DNA of 64,000 bases from Bradyrhizobium ottawaense (lineage in GTDB: Bacteria > Pseudomonadota > Alphaproteobacteria > Rhizobiales > Xanthobacteraceae): NCBI RefSeq assembly GCF_900099825.1, contig NZ_LT629693.1, positions 6,521,001-6,585,000 of the forward strand, written 5' to 3'. The notes under the pieces are model-generated. The model saw nothing but the letters and a program-made list of their open reading frames with translations, had not been told where the DNA came from and made no database searches. Of the stretch, positions 9,845-17,958 are shown piece after piece. The translations under genes were made by a program, and so were the position numbers. Numbering within the stretch: the first letter of the stretch is position 1; every line of letters starts with the position of its first letter.

Positions 9845-11191
9845 ATGGGAGACCAGCAGCACCCGCTGACGGCGCGCCTGGAAGCGGCGGCATCGGCCCT
9901 GGTTGCGGACCCTGCGGCGACCGGCGCCGGCTCCGCAGAGTCCGGTCTGCTGCGGTATCTCGGTTATGACGACGGCGATGCCGCCCGCGCCGAAGGCCGC
10001 GCCCGGATGCTGCGCGCCGCAGCGCGATTTCGCCGGCTCTTCCTGCTTCCCGTTCCGGATGCGCCGGGGCTGGTGTTCTTCGGTGGCGAGGCCGATCCCG
10101 CGGCGCTGGGCAAGCAGCCGGAGGGTTTACCGACCGCGAGCCTGGCGGGCTCGGGGCTGTCGCCGCAAAAGGCCTTCGAGTCCTGCGTCGGCGAAGGGAT
10201 CGAGTATCTCAGCCAGTTTGTTCAGGCCAACGACCCAATCGAACGGGGCTCGTTCACCGAATACGGCGAGAGCTCGGATGCAAATGTCAGGGCATTCATT
10301 TCGGGGATGCTCGCCTTCACCGGCATTGAGGCCGACCGCCCGATGGCGTGGGTCCCATCCAGCAGGCTGGTGGACGGAGCCCGAATGTGGTTTCCGCTGG
10401 ACCTTTGCTACCGCCGGCAAGTCACGGAGCAGGATTTCAAGCCGCCCCTCAAACTCAGTTCCGGATGCGCGGCCGGGGTCACGCGAGAGGATGCCACCTT
10501 GCGCGCGCTGCTCGAACTGATCGAACGCGACGCGGTGGCGCTATGGTGGCGTGGCGGCCGCCGCGGAAGACCGGTTGCGCCGGAAAGTGCGGCCGCATCC
10601 GGAGCGGCAGAGTTGCTGGCGCAGGCAAGGCAGGGGCAGGGGCATGGGCATCGAACAAGCTGGCTGCTGGATATTACCACCGATATCGAAATGCCCGTGG
10701 TTGCGGCGATCTCGACAGGTCCGGATGGGCACCGCTTTGCGGTCGGCTTCGGGGCCCGCCTGACCCTCGCGGACGCTGCCCGCGCCGCCGTCTTCGAACT
10801 GTGTCAGGTTGAACTTGGTCTGCATGTGGTGGCTGCCAAGCGACGGGAATCGGGCGACGAGGCCATGAACGAAAGCGATCGCCGGCAACTGAAGCGCGGC
10901 ACGTTCGACACCAGGGAATGCGCGTTGTTGCACCCCATGACAGGGAGTTCTGCAGAACCTCCGAAAGCTCCGGCTTCAAGCCTCCGGGATGTTCTGCAAC
11001 GGCTGCAAGCCCGCGACATTGCCGTCTACGCGATGGATCTGACGCGCCCGCAGTTCCTTATCCCGGTGGTTCGCGTGTTGGCGCCGGGGCTGCAACTTGA
11101 GCCCTGCGAAATTGTCGGCGCGCGATTGGCTCGCGTGATCGCCGAGACCGGCGGCGGCGCCATGCATCACGGGGGGATGCCGCTTCTCTGA
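9845..11191 (+). CDS. YcaO-family (SagD-like) protein
   Basis: A 448-aa protein. ATG 9845 has AAAGG upstream; a GTG at 9827 is a weaker alternative. The YcaO domain covers about residues 100-440. Visible signatures: GSGLSPQKAFESCVGEGIEY (about 102-121), SSGCAAGVTREDATLRALLE followed by LIERDA (about 205-230), EMPVVAAIS, and IPVVRVLAPGL near the C-terminus. YcaO proteins use ATP to activate peptide backbone amides, making azolines or thioamides in ribosomal peptide natural products; others have different roles. The C-terminus ends HHGGMPLL and lacks the PxPxP tail of typical azoline synthetases. No dehydrogenase, E1/ThiF-like partner, TfuA or obvious precursor peptide is adjacent. The nearest partner is the divergent ubiquitin-like gene. 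Confidence 0.88.
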   Translation: MGDQQHPLTARLEAAASALVADPAATGAGSAESGLLRYLGYDDGDAARAEGRARMLRAAARFRRLFLLPVPDAPGLVFFGGEADPAALGKQPEGLPTASLAGSGLSPQKAFESCVGEGIEYLSQFVQANDPIERGSFTEYGESSDANVRAFISGMLAFTGIEADRPMAWVPSSRLVDGARMWFPLDLCYRRQVTEQDFKPPLKLSSGCAAGVTREDATLRALLELIERDAVALWWRGGRRGRPVAPESAAASGAAELLAQARQGQGHGHRTSWLLDITTDIEMPVVAAISTGPDGHRFAVGFGARLTLADAARAAVFELCQVELGLHVVAAKRRESGDEAMNESDRRQLKRGTFDTRECALLHPMTGSSAEPPKAPASSLRDVLQRLQARDIAVYAMDLTRPQFLIPVVRVLAPGLQLEPCEIVGARLARVIAETGGGAMHHGGMPLL

Positions 11192-11223
11192 AGCGGCGAC
11201 CGCGCCAAGGAGCCGCATGCCGG

Positions 11224-12132
11224 CTACGGCGTGCGGATGTCTGTGCTCTGCGCGCTCGCCTGAGACGACCAGCTCACGGCCACGGCGTCGGTGCGATAGC
11301 GCGGAAGGTGATCGTCGAGCGTATAGACCACGCACAGCGCCAGGCTGGCCCAGACCGCGGCGCTGAAATAGAGCGACATCCAGGCGATCTCGCCCTTCCA
11401 GTGCTCGATGTCGTGGCTCACGACCCAGCGCGTGCTGACGTCGCGTAAGCCTTCGATAATTCCGAGCAGCTTGCTGCCTTCGGCAAGGCCCGCCCGCCAC
11501 CGGCTCAGGTACATCGGCACGTCGATGGTGACGAGAAACGCCAGATAGGCGGCGATGCCGAGAATCGAAACCACGAGCGCCAGCCGGACCGGACCATTGA
11601 ATTCCGGCAGCAGCCGGCAAAGGCCGATCGCGATGATGAAGAAGGCGACCGCCCATAGCGAATTCTCAATGGCGTTGAGCAGGAAATTCTTGGTCAACAC
11701 CGCATACCATGAGAAGCATTCGGCGATGACGATCAGCGGCAGGATCGCCAGCGAGGCGTTTACGGTGGTGTCCGCTCCCGTCATCCGGCCCAACTGGCCC
11801 ATGATGATGACCCACTGCGCCGCGAAGCAGACCTCGGCGATGGTTGCGACGGTTCGGCCGACCATGACGCTCGACAGCCAGGTATTGAACAGGCAGATCC
11901 GCTGCACATCCGCGCGCGGCAGTACCGAGCGGAACGCGCAGCCAAAGACATAGGCCGCGCAAAGCACGAGCATCGATTGGGTGTCGGCGGGACCGCTCGC
12001 GCTGCCCGGTAGGTTATTCTGGAATTCGCGATAAAGCAGGAACCAGGCTGCGATATTTGCGCCGCTCACCAGGGTCAGAAAACCCCACCACCACGCCAGC
12101 GGATTTGACCGCGCCTGCCACACCAAATTCAT
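11224..12132 (-). CDS. Unknown multi-pass membrane protein under a Pho box
   Basis: A 302-aa protein with about seven or eight hydrophobic segments, for example WWWGFLTLVSGANIAAWFLL near the N-terminus, then LAILPLIVIAECFSWYAV, LWAVAFFIIAIGLC and a final SLYFSAAVWASLALCVVY. I chose ATG 12132 because GGAG lies five bases upstream; ATG 12162 has no ribosome-binding site. A soluble stretch near residues 205-245 (GLRDVSTRWVVSHDIEHWKG) lies before the last membrane segment. No family is recognised. It is convergent with the YcaO gene (32 bp between stops). A near-perfect Pho box upstream predicts induction by phosphate starvation through PhoB. Confidence 0.75.
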   Translation of the reverse strand: MNLVWQARSNPLAWWWGFLTLVSGANIAAWFLLYREFQNNLPGSASGPADTQSMLVLCAAYVFGCAFRSVLPRADVQRICLFNTWLSSVMVGRTVATIAEVCFAAQWVIIMGQLGRMTGADTTVNASLAILPLIVIAECFSWYAVLTKNFLLNAIENSLWAVAFFIIAIGLCRLLPEFNGPVRLALVVSILGIAAYLAFLVTIDVPMYLSRWRAGLAEGSKLLGIIEGLRDVSTRWVVSHDIEHWKGEIAWMSLYFSAAVWASLALCVVYTLDDHLPRYRTDAVAVSWSSQASAQSTDIRTP

Positions 12133-12245
12133 CGCCGCTCCAAAATTTAATTCGAATGACATTTCGTTGTAGCAATTCTGTCACGAAATGTTGGCGCGGC
12201 ACGACTCAAATATCTGTGGCCCGATGTTTTTCAGGGCGATGTTTT

Positions 12246-12263
12246 ATGACAGTTATATGACAG
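12246..12263 (-). promoter_or_regulatory. Pho box (PhoB binding site)
   Basis: On the minus strand the sequence is CTGTCATATAACTGTCAT, two 7-bp direct repeats CTGTCAT spaced by 4 nt. This matches 17 of 18 positions of the classical Pho box CTGTCATAAAACTGTCAT. It lies 113 nt upstream of the chosen start of the membrane-protein gene and points toward it. A further half-site-like CTGTCAC occurs on the plus strand at 12178-12184. Confidence 0.75.
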
Positions 12264-12300
12264 CGCGCGGGTGGGCGCCGTCAAAAGACAGCGCCTCATG

Positions 12301-12321
12301 CCGGCTGACCAAAACAGCCGG
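12301..12321 (-). terminator. Hairpin downstream of the zinc-ribbon gene
   Basis: CCGGCTG and CAGCCGG form a perfect 7-bp stem around a 7-nt loop, six bases past the stop of the minus-strand gene 12327-12578. No T-run follows on the minus strand, so terminator function is uncertain. Confidence 0.35.
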
Positions 12322-12326
12322 TCTCT

Positions 12327-12578
12327 CTAATATACCGGATCGCGCTTTGGCGCCTGCGCCGCCATGCGCGCCAGCGCGAGGGCTTCTTCGGCCTTGAACC
12401 GGATATCCCGCGCATCCCTGAGAGGGCGCCGGATATTGGGATCGTCGGAGCTGCTGTCGAACGTAAGCAATCTCATGCAATGCGTGCACTGGGTCTGATA
12501 GCCCGGCTTCATGCGCTGCGCCCGCTCGCTGAAGGATTTGCGGCAGTGGGAACAGATGATCTTGACACGGTCCGTCAT
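12327..12578 (-). CDS. Small zinc-ribbon-like protein
   Basis: An 83-aa protein. Two CxxC knuckles, ICSHC near residue 9 and QCTHC near residue 30, are separated by about 19 residues, which fits a zinc ribbon. The rest is a charged helical tail with the Ala/Arg-rich stretch AEEALALARMAAQ. It might bind DNA, RNA or a partner protein; no closer family is recognised. Its ATG overlaps the stop of the upstream DUF2158-like gene (ATGA), so the two are probably translationally coupled. Confidence 0.7.
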   Translation of the reverse strand: MTDRVKIICSHCRKSFSERAQRMKPGYQTQCTHCMRLLTFDSSSDDPNIRRPLRDARDIRFKAEEALALARMAAQAPKRDPVY

Positions 12579-12808
12579 GCGTTCTCCGTAGCCATGTCGG
12601 TGGAATGAGCAGGCGTGGCGTCGTCAGGGTCCGGATCGGCGGCCACCAGCAACGAAGGTGGCACGTAGATGCCCGGATGACGTTCGTCGTTCAGCGGCTG
12701 GCAGATCACCGATCCCACGCTGTCGCAACCGATGACTGTCATCGCGTCGCCGCCCGACAACAGCCGGACGAGGCTACCGCTCTTCCAGGACACGCTTGTT
12801 GCTTCCAT
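12575..12808 (-). CDS. Small DUF2158 / YodC-like protein
   Basis: About 77 aa if ATG 12808 is used (MEATSVSWKSGSLVRLLSGG). In-frame alternatives at 12817 and 12877 exist and none has a strong ribosome-binding site. The pattern W-K-x-G-x-x-V-x-L-x-S-G-G-x-x-M-T-V, then C, resembles the DUF2158 (YodC) family of small soluble proteins of unknown function. The C-terminal part is an acidic Asp/Ala/Thr-rich tail. It is the first gene of a coupled pair with the zinc-ribbon gene. The region from 12809 to 13002, about 190 bp, would hold its promoter. Confidence 0.6.
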   Translation of the reverse strand: MEATSVSWKSGSLVRLLSGGDAMTVIGCDSVGSVICQPLNDERHPGIYVPPSLLVAADPDPDDATPAHSTDMATENA

Positions 12809-13002
12809 TGCCTGCATTCTGGGAATACCGCCCGCCGCTGCGTCAACCAGGGACACGCTAGGAGCGATGTGCTCCATTGGAGTGCACGGCAATCGTCGGA
12901 ATTGAATTGAATTGTTCGAATTGGCCTGCCCGGGGAGATCGATGTCAGGGCGTCGCCGCGCCGCCGTTTATCGAGAGCCGCTGCGGCGCGTTTCGCCGGT
13001 TG

Positions 13003-14253
13003 TCATGGCTTCAATTCGTTCCGCCTGACCGTCAGCGGCATGACGAGGTCGATCGCGAGCGCCAGCGCCGCGGCGCCGCCGCCGAGCTGAAACAGCAGCA
13101 GGTAGTCGCCGCCGGTGTGGGCGAACAGAAAGGAGAAGCCATAGGCGGCGCCCGCCTGGAACAGGGCGAAGCTGGTGGTGGCATGTCCCCAGGTGGCGCG
13201 CTGCTGCTCGGCGCTGTGCGGGACCAGTTCGTGGATACGTCCGAGCACCAGTGGCACGATGCCGGGCGTGAAGCCGCCGATGATCACGCTCGACACGATC
13301 AGCGAGGCCGCCTGTGTGCTGATCGCGGGCAGCATCACGGCAATGGCTTCGACGAGGAAAGCTGCGCGCAACGCGGGCCCGAATCCGATGCGGTCGCCGA
13401 GATGGCCGGTCAGCAACGGGCCGACGATGGCGCCTATCCCGTAGAGCACCCAGTAATGCGATCCCGCGGCGATGCCCTGGCCAAGGCCGCGGGCGACGAA
13501 GTCGACGACGAAGACCATATGCGGCACCAGCGCGGCGGCGTTGAGGCCGTACTGAATCAGCAGTGCGCGAACGGCGGCGGATTGACGGTGACGCTTCGGG
13601 TGCGAAGAGGCGGTCGCCGGGCGCGGCGCAGGCGCCTGCTTCGGCCAATTGGCCCAACTGATCAGGGTCAGCAACGCTGAGAGAACGCCGAGGCCGATCC
13701 AGGCCTGCTTCAGGCCTTGCTGTAACAATATCGGCACCAGCGTGCCTGACGCAGCGACGCCGAGGCCGACGCCGGCAAAAATCACGCCGCCGACGATGCC
13801 GCGCTTGGCCGGCAACGTATGCGGCAGGATCACGGTCGCGGCCAGCACCATGATGATGCCGCCAGAGAGGCCGGCGAGAAAGCGCCACGTGAAGAACCAA
13901 GGGAACGACACCGGCACCGAACTGGCAAAGCAGGAGAGGGTGGCGAGCACCATCATCGTGCGCAATGCGGCGACCGCACCGATGCGCGCCGCGGACGGCC
14001 GCGCCAGCAGCGCACCCGCAAGGTAGCCCGCTAGATTGGCGGCACCGAGATAGACCACATCGGACGCGCTGAACCATTTCGCCGCGATTAGCGCCGGGAT
14101 CAGCGGGGTGTAGGCGAAACGGGCGAGGCCAAGCCCGACCAGCGAAGCGCACAATCCGGCGATGGCAAATCGCCAGGCCGATCCCGGCTGCTCGTGGTGC
14201 GCGGTGTGGGCAAGGTGCCGGCCGCCGCCGATATTCGCGCTCAACTCCGTCAT
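13003..14253 (-). CDS. MFS transporter, YbfB/YjiJ family
   Basis: A 416-aa inner-membrane protein with about 12 transmembrane helices. The N-terminal region reads WRFAIAGLCASLVGLGLARF followed by AYTPLIPALI, the hallmark of the YbfB/YjiJ group of major-facilitator permeases. RFLAGLSGGIIMVLAATVIL fits helix 4. The central cytoplasmic loop (KQAPAPRPATASSHPKRHR) is positively charged, as usual. The substrate is unknown. It is followed on its upstream side by the SDR gene 14305-15015 on the same strand, 51 bp away, so the two may form an operon starting at the SDR. Confidence 0.88.
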   Translation of the reverse strand: MTELSANIGGGRHLAHTAHHEQPGSAWRFAIAGLCASLVGLGLARFAYTPLIPALIAAKWFSASDVVYLGAANLAGYLAGALLARPSAARIGAVAALRTMMVLATLSCFASSVPVSFPWFFTWRFLAGLSGGIIMVLAATVILPHTLPAKRGIVGGVIFAGVGLGVAASGTLVPILLQQGLKQAWIGLGVLSALLTLISWANWPKQAPAPRPATASSHPKRHRQSAAVRALLIQYGLNAAALVPHMVFVVDFVARGLGQGIAAGSHYWVLYGIGAIVGPLLTGHLGDRIGFGPALRAAFLVEAIAVMLPAISTQAASLIVSSVIIGGFTPGIVPLVLGRIHELVPHSAEQQRATWGHATTSFALFQAGAAYGFSFLFAHTGGDYLLLFQLGGGAAALALAIDLVMPLTVRRNELKP

Positions 14254-14304
14254 GTCATCCTCCGGTATCCTGCTGGTCGGCGCGCCGTGCCTTGCTCGCT
14301 GTTC

Positions 14305-15015
14305 TCAGTGCCCGGCGCTCTGGCCGCCATCGACGTGAAGGATTTCACCGGTCACGAAGCCGGCGGATTCCAGATAGAGCACTGCGTCCGTAATGTCTGA
14401 TATCTCGCCCATGTGGCCGACCGGATGCATGGCGCCGAGCGCCGCATGGGTTTCGGCGGGATGCATCGGCGTCTTGATGATGCCCGGCGACACAGCGTTC
14501 ACGCGGATGCCGCGCTTGGCATATTCAATCGCCAGCGACTTGGTCGCGGCATTGAGACCGCCCTTGGTCAGCGAGGCGAGCACGGACGGAACGTTGGAAT
14601 TCGCATGGTCCACCAGGCTCGTCGTGATCTGCACCACATGGCCCGAGCCCTGCTTTTCCATCTCCGCGATCGCAAGCTGCGTGATGCGGAAGAAGCCGGC
14701 GGTATTGATGCCCAGTGCCGCCTTGTAATCGGCCTCGGTGTATTGGGTGAACGGTTTGGCGATGAAGATGCCGGCGTTGTTGACCAGCGTGTCGATACGG
14801 CCGAACCGCGCGACGCCTTCCCTGATCACGCGCTCGGCGGTGTTCCAGTCGGCGATGTCGCCGGCCACCGTGAGCACGTCGTCATCGTTCGACGGCTTGA
14901 TAGAACGCGCGGTGGCGACGACGCGGTAATTGCGGCCGCGGTACGCCTTGACGAGGGCCGCGCCGATCCCTTGCGAGGCGCCGGTGATGACTGCGACTTT
15001 CTGTTCGATACCCAT
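14305..15015 (-). CDS. Short-chain dehydrogenase/reductase-like protein lacking the catalytic Tyr
   Basis: A 236-aa SDR-fold protein. ATG 15015 (MGIEQKVAVITGASQGIG) has AGGAG upstream, and the longer upstream frame is not coding. NAD(P)-binding TGASQGIG, the NNAG motif and the PG of AVSPGIIKTP are all present. At the active site the usual YxxxK is replaced: the segment reads SVLASLTKGG, keeping the Lys but having Ala where Tyr should be. Dehydrogenase activity may therefore be lost or unusual. The gene is divergent from a LysR-type regulator gene, the classic arrangement for a LysR target. Confidence 0.85.
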   Translation of the reverse strand: MGIEQKVAVITGASQGIGAALVKAYRGRNYRVVATARSIKPSNDDDVLTVAGDIADWNTAERVIREGVARFGRIDTLVNNAGIFIAKPFTQYTEADYKAALGINTAGFFRITQLAIAEMEKQGSGHVVQITTSLVDHANSNVPSVLASLTKGGLNAATKSLAIEYAKRGIRVNAVSPGIIKTPMHPAETHAALGAMHPVGHMGEISDITDAVLYLESAGFVTGEILHVDGGQSAGH

Positions 15016-15106
15016 GGCAATCTCCTGTTGTTTTGCTGGGGGTGGGGCGAGCCTCTCAGGCTGCGCTGCACCGGTGGGGAGGAGGTATGCTCGTTCACGC
15101 CGCGAG

Positions 15107-15123
15107 CGAATACACGCTATTCG
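15107..15123. promoter_or_regulatory. Candidate LysR-type operator
   Basis: CGAATA-N5-TATTCG is a perfect 6-bp inverted repeat in the 216-bp region between the divergent SDR and LysR genes. Its size fits the T-N11-A type sites bound by LysR regulators. A related GAATA occurs again near 15151. Confidence 0.4.
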
Positions 15124-15231
15124 GCAGACACTCTTCCGCCAGGCGATTGAATAGGGGATAATGGGTGCCATCGCGGGTGGCTTATGGCCATGCAGAGGCC
15201 TGTGGCCGACTGCCCTTGCCGAGGAGGGACG

Positions 15232-16156
15232 ATGGACCGTATCGACGCGATGAAAGTCTTCATCGCTGCGCTCGACGTCGGCAGTCTGGCGGGCGCGGGC
15301 CGCAAGCTCGGCCGTTCGCCGGCCGCGGTCAGCCGCGCGATCGCCTTTCTCGAGACGCATGTCGGCACCGAACTGCTACACCGCACGACGCGCTCGATTG
15401 CGCTGAGCGAGGCCGGCGAGCGCTATGCGGCGGCCTGCCGCCGGGTGCTGTCCGAACTCGAAGAGGCCGACACCGTCATCGGGGGCGAGAAATCGACGCC
15501 GCGCGGCACGCTGACGCTGACGGCGCCCGTCACCTCAGGCGAAATCGTGTTGCGGCCGATCCTCCTTCCTCGACGCGTATCCGACCGTCTCGGCGCGGCT
15601 GTTGCTGCTCGACCGGCCGGTCAATCTGATCGACGAGGGCATCGATGTCGCGCTTCGCATCGCCCATCTCCCGGACTCATCGATGGTTGCGACCAGGATA
15701 GGCGAGGTCCGCCGCGTCGTGGTGGCCGCGCCGCGTTACCTCAAGCAGCATCCGCGCATCGCGGAGCCGGGCGACCTGACCAAGCACCAGATCGTCACCC
15801 TGGCGCATCTGGCCCAATCCTGGACCTTTCCGCCGTTACCGGGCTCCGCCGTCCCGCGAACCGTTCAATTCGCGCCGCGGCTCGTCATCAACAGCATTCG
15901 CGGGGCGGTGGCCTCGGTCGTCGGCGGGCGCGGCGTCGGACGGTTCTATTCCTATCAGGTCGCCGACCAGGTGCGTGAGGGCGAGGTCGAAATCGTACTG
16001 ACCGGCGATGAGCATGCGGCGACGCCGGTGCATCTGATTTCGCCGCAAGGCCGGTCTTCGGTGCCGAAGGTCCGCGCCTTCATGGACTTTGCCGTCCCAA
16101 GGCTTCGCAGTCATTTCGCGCGCCTCGCCAAGGACTCGGCCGCCGCGCGTTCGTGA
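15232..16156 (+). pseudogene. LysR-type transcriptional regulator, frameshifted
   Basis: ATG 15232 has GAGGAGGG upstream. The first about 110 codons encode a normal LysR winged helix-turn-helix (MDRIDAMKVFIAALDVGSLA, then GRSPAAVSRAIAFLE) and the start of the effector domain, up to GEIVLRPIL. The continuation (FLDAYPTVSARLLLLDRPVN to the stop at 16156) lies in another frame. The switch is near 15565, where one extra base, or two or five missing ones, would explain it. The two parts together give a normal length of about 308 residues. It may be a recent pseudogene or a sequencing error. If intact, it would regulate the divergent SDR-MFS genes. Confidence 0.8.
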
Positions 16157-16297
16157 TGTTCGAGCGTGTTGATCACCGCTGCGCATTCGCTTCCGCCCCG
16201 GCAGATTTTTTCCAGGCAGACCCGTTTCGGCAATTTTTGCCGCGCGGGGAAGTGCGGCCGATTTCCGATAAGGCTGTTGTTTCAAAATGTTGCTGAA

Positions 16298-16313
16298 TGG
16301 CACGAGGCTTGCT
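16298..16313 (+). promoter_or_regulatory. Sigma-54 (RpoN) promoter
   Basis: TGGCACGAGGCTTGCT matches the consensus TGGCACG-N4-TTGCW perfectly, with GG and GC exactly ten bases apart. Transcription would start near 16324-16325, about 25 bases before the ATG at 16350. A palindrome CGGCAATTTTTGCCG at 16228-16242 lies upstream and could be an activator site. No NifA-type TGT-N10-ACA site was found in the region. Confidence 0.7.
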
Positions 16314-16349
16314 GGACCAAGCGCGTTCGATCCGGAGTCCATAGCCATC

Positions 16350-16649
16350 ATGTCCGTTTCGTTTCCCGGCGCGGTTGCGACGCCGACTGCCAGTTCGACG
16401 AAATCCACGCTCACCGCCAAGCCTGCCCAGACGGCCGAGCAGAAATTTCTCGAATGGGCGAAGATGACGCCCGCGGAGCGCATGCATGCCCAGATGCTGT
16501 CGCAACTGGGGATCACGGAAGACCAGTTCAAAGCGATGGATCCCGCCGCGCAACAGAAGATCGAAGAAAAGATTCGGGACATGATCAAGAAACAGGCCGA
16601 GAACGGCAACGACAAGCGCCCCGGATTGATTACCGACAAGTCGGCGTGA
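16350..16649 (+). CDS. Small protein of unknown function under sigma-54 control
   Basis: A 99-aa protein. I use ATG 16350 (MSVSFPGAVATPTASSTKST), since an earlier in-frame start at 16287 would lie upstream of the predicted sigma-54 transcription start. The N-terminal third is Ala/Thr/Ser-rich and flexible. The remainder (EQKFLEWAKMTPAERMHAQM, then GITEDQFKAMDPAAQQKIEE) looks like a compact helical domain. Similar short proteins occur in rhizobia as hypothetical genes (recalled). No signal peptide is seen. It is a single gene between the LysR pseudogene and the hydrolase. Confidence 0.7.
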   Translation: MSVSFPGAVATPTASSTKSTLTAKPAQTAEQKFLEWAKMTPAERMHAQMLSQLGITEDQFKAMDPAAQQKIEEKIRDMIKKQAENGNDKRPGLITDKSA

Positions 16650-16834
16650 GCGCTGCGCTCCGGCTTCGCGGACATTGTGCGCGCCTGGAATCGCGCAGTC
16701 ACTCGTTCGTGAAACGCAAGTGGCTGCCGCCTGCCGTGCATTCGCTTTAATCTCCATCATTCCTCGATTTCGAGCCGTGAGGCCGCCGGTCGCCGCGCCC
16801 GCGGAGCCCGCATCTTTCAGGGGAGGAGAACAAC

Positions 16835-17881
16835 ATGTCGAACCCCATCAACCATGATCGCCGCCGTTTCCTGGGTGCCGCTGCCGTGGCGGCGGCTGCC
16901 GCCCCGTTGATCCTGGGCGGCTCCAGCTTTGCGCAATCGGGCAAGCCGGCCGGCGTGCCGGCGATCAAGCCGGGTACGAATACTTCCTTTGCCACGCTGA
17001 AGCAGATCGATGCCGGCGTCCTCAACGTCGGATATGCCGAGGCCGGCCCTTCGAACGGTCCCGTCGTCCTGCTCCTGCACGGCTGGCCCTACGACATCCA
17101 CAGCTATGTCGATGTCGCGCCGCTGCTGGCGCAGGGCGGCTACCGCGTGATTATCCCGCATCTGCGCGGCTACGGCACGACGCGCTTTCTTGCTGATGAC
17201 ACCGTCCGCAATGGCGAACCCGTAGCACTCGCCCTCGATATCGTCGACTTGATGGATGCGTTGAAGATCGAGAAGGCCGTCATCGGCGGCTATGACTGGG
17301 GCGCGCGGACCGCCAACATCATTGCAGCGTTGTGGCCGGAGCGCTGCAAGGCGATGGTCTCGGTCAGCGGCTATCTGATCGGCAGCCAGGAGGCCGGCAA
17401 GGTGCCGTTGCCGCCGAAGGCCGAACTGCAGTGGTGGTATCAGTTCTACTTCGCCACCGAGCGCGGCCGGGCCGGCTACGAAAAGAACCGGCACGATTTC
17501 GCCAGGCTGATCTGGCAGATCGCGTCACCGCAATGGCACTTCGACGACGCCACGTTCGACCGCAGCGCGGCCTCGCTCGATAATCCCGACCATGTCGCGA
17601 TCACGATCCATAACTACCGCTGGCGGCTCGGCCTCGCCGAAGGCGAAGCCAGATATCTCGATCTGGAAAAGCGGCTCGCCGCCGCGCCCGATATCACGGT
17701 GCCCACCATCACCATGGAAGGCGATGACAACGGCGCGCCGCATCCGCCCGCCAGCGCCTACGCCAAAAAATTCACGGGCAAGTACGCGCACCGGGTCATC
17801 ACCGGCGGTATCGGTCACAACCTGCCGCAAGAGGCGCCACAGGCGTTTGCCGCAGCCATCGTTGAGGTCGCCGAAAGCTGA
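16835..17881 (+). CDS. Tat-exported alpha/beta hydrolase (epoxide hydrolase / dehalogenase-like)
   Basis: A 348-aa protein with a twin-arginine signal (HDRRRFLGAAAVAAAAAPLI), so it is exported folded. ATG 16835 has GGGGAGG upstream. The alpha/beta-hydrolase core shows the oxyanion HGWPYD motif and the nucleophile elbow GGYDWGART, where the nucleophile is Asp, as in epoxide hydrolases and haloalkane dehalogenases. The catalytic His is near the C-terminus in GGIGHNLPQEAP. The substrate is unknown. A strong bidirectional terminator follows, separating it from the convergent FAH-family gene. Confidence 0.88.
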   Translation: MSNPINHDRRRFLGAAAVAAAAAPLILGGSSFAQSGKPAGVPAIKPGTNTSFATLKQIDAGVLNVGYAEAGPSNGPVVLLLHGWPYDIHSYVDVAPLLAQGGYRVIIPHLRGYGTTRFLADDTVRNGEPVALALDIVDLMDALKIEKAVIGGYDWGARTANIIAALWPERCKAMVSVSGYLIGSQEAGKVPLPPKAELQWWYQFYFATERGRAGYEKNRHDFARLIWQIASPQWHFDDATFDRSAASLDNPDHVAITIHNYRWRLGLAEGEARYLDLEKRLAAAPDITVPTITMEGDDNGAPHPPASAYAKKFTGKYAHRVITGGIGHNLPQEAPQAFAAAIVEVAES

Positions 17882-17902
17882 TCGGCGCCGGGTGTTGTCA
17901 TG

Positions 17903-17934
17903 AAAAAAGCCCCGGACCAGGTCCGGGGCTTTTG
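17903..17934. terminator. Bidirectional intrinsic terminator
   Basis: AAAAGCCCCGGAC and GTCCGGGGCTTTT form a perfect stem with a 3-nt loop, with an A-run on the left and T-run on the right. It lies between the convergent genes ending at 17881 and 17959 and can serve both. Confidence 0.9.
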
Positions 17935-17958
17935 CTTTAGCGGGTTTCAGCCGAACTT

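Noticed and set aside
16157..16297. NifA upstream activator site for the sigma-54 promoter
   Set aside because: No TGT-N10-ACA was found in the 140 bp upstream.
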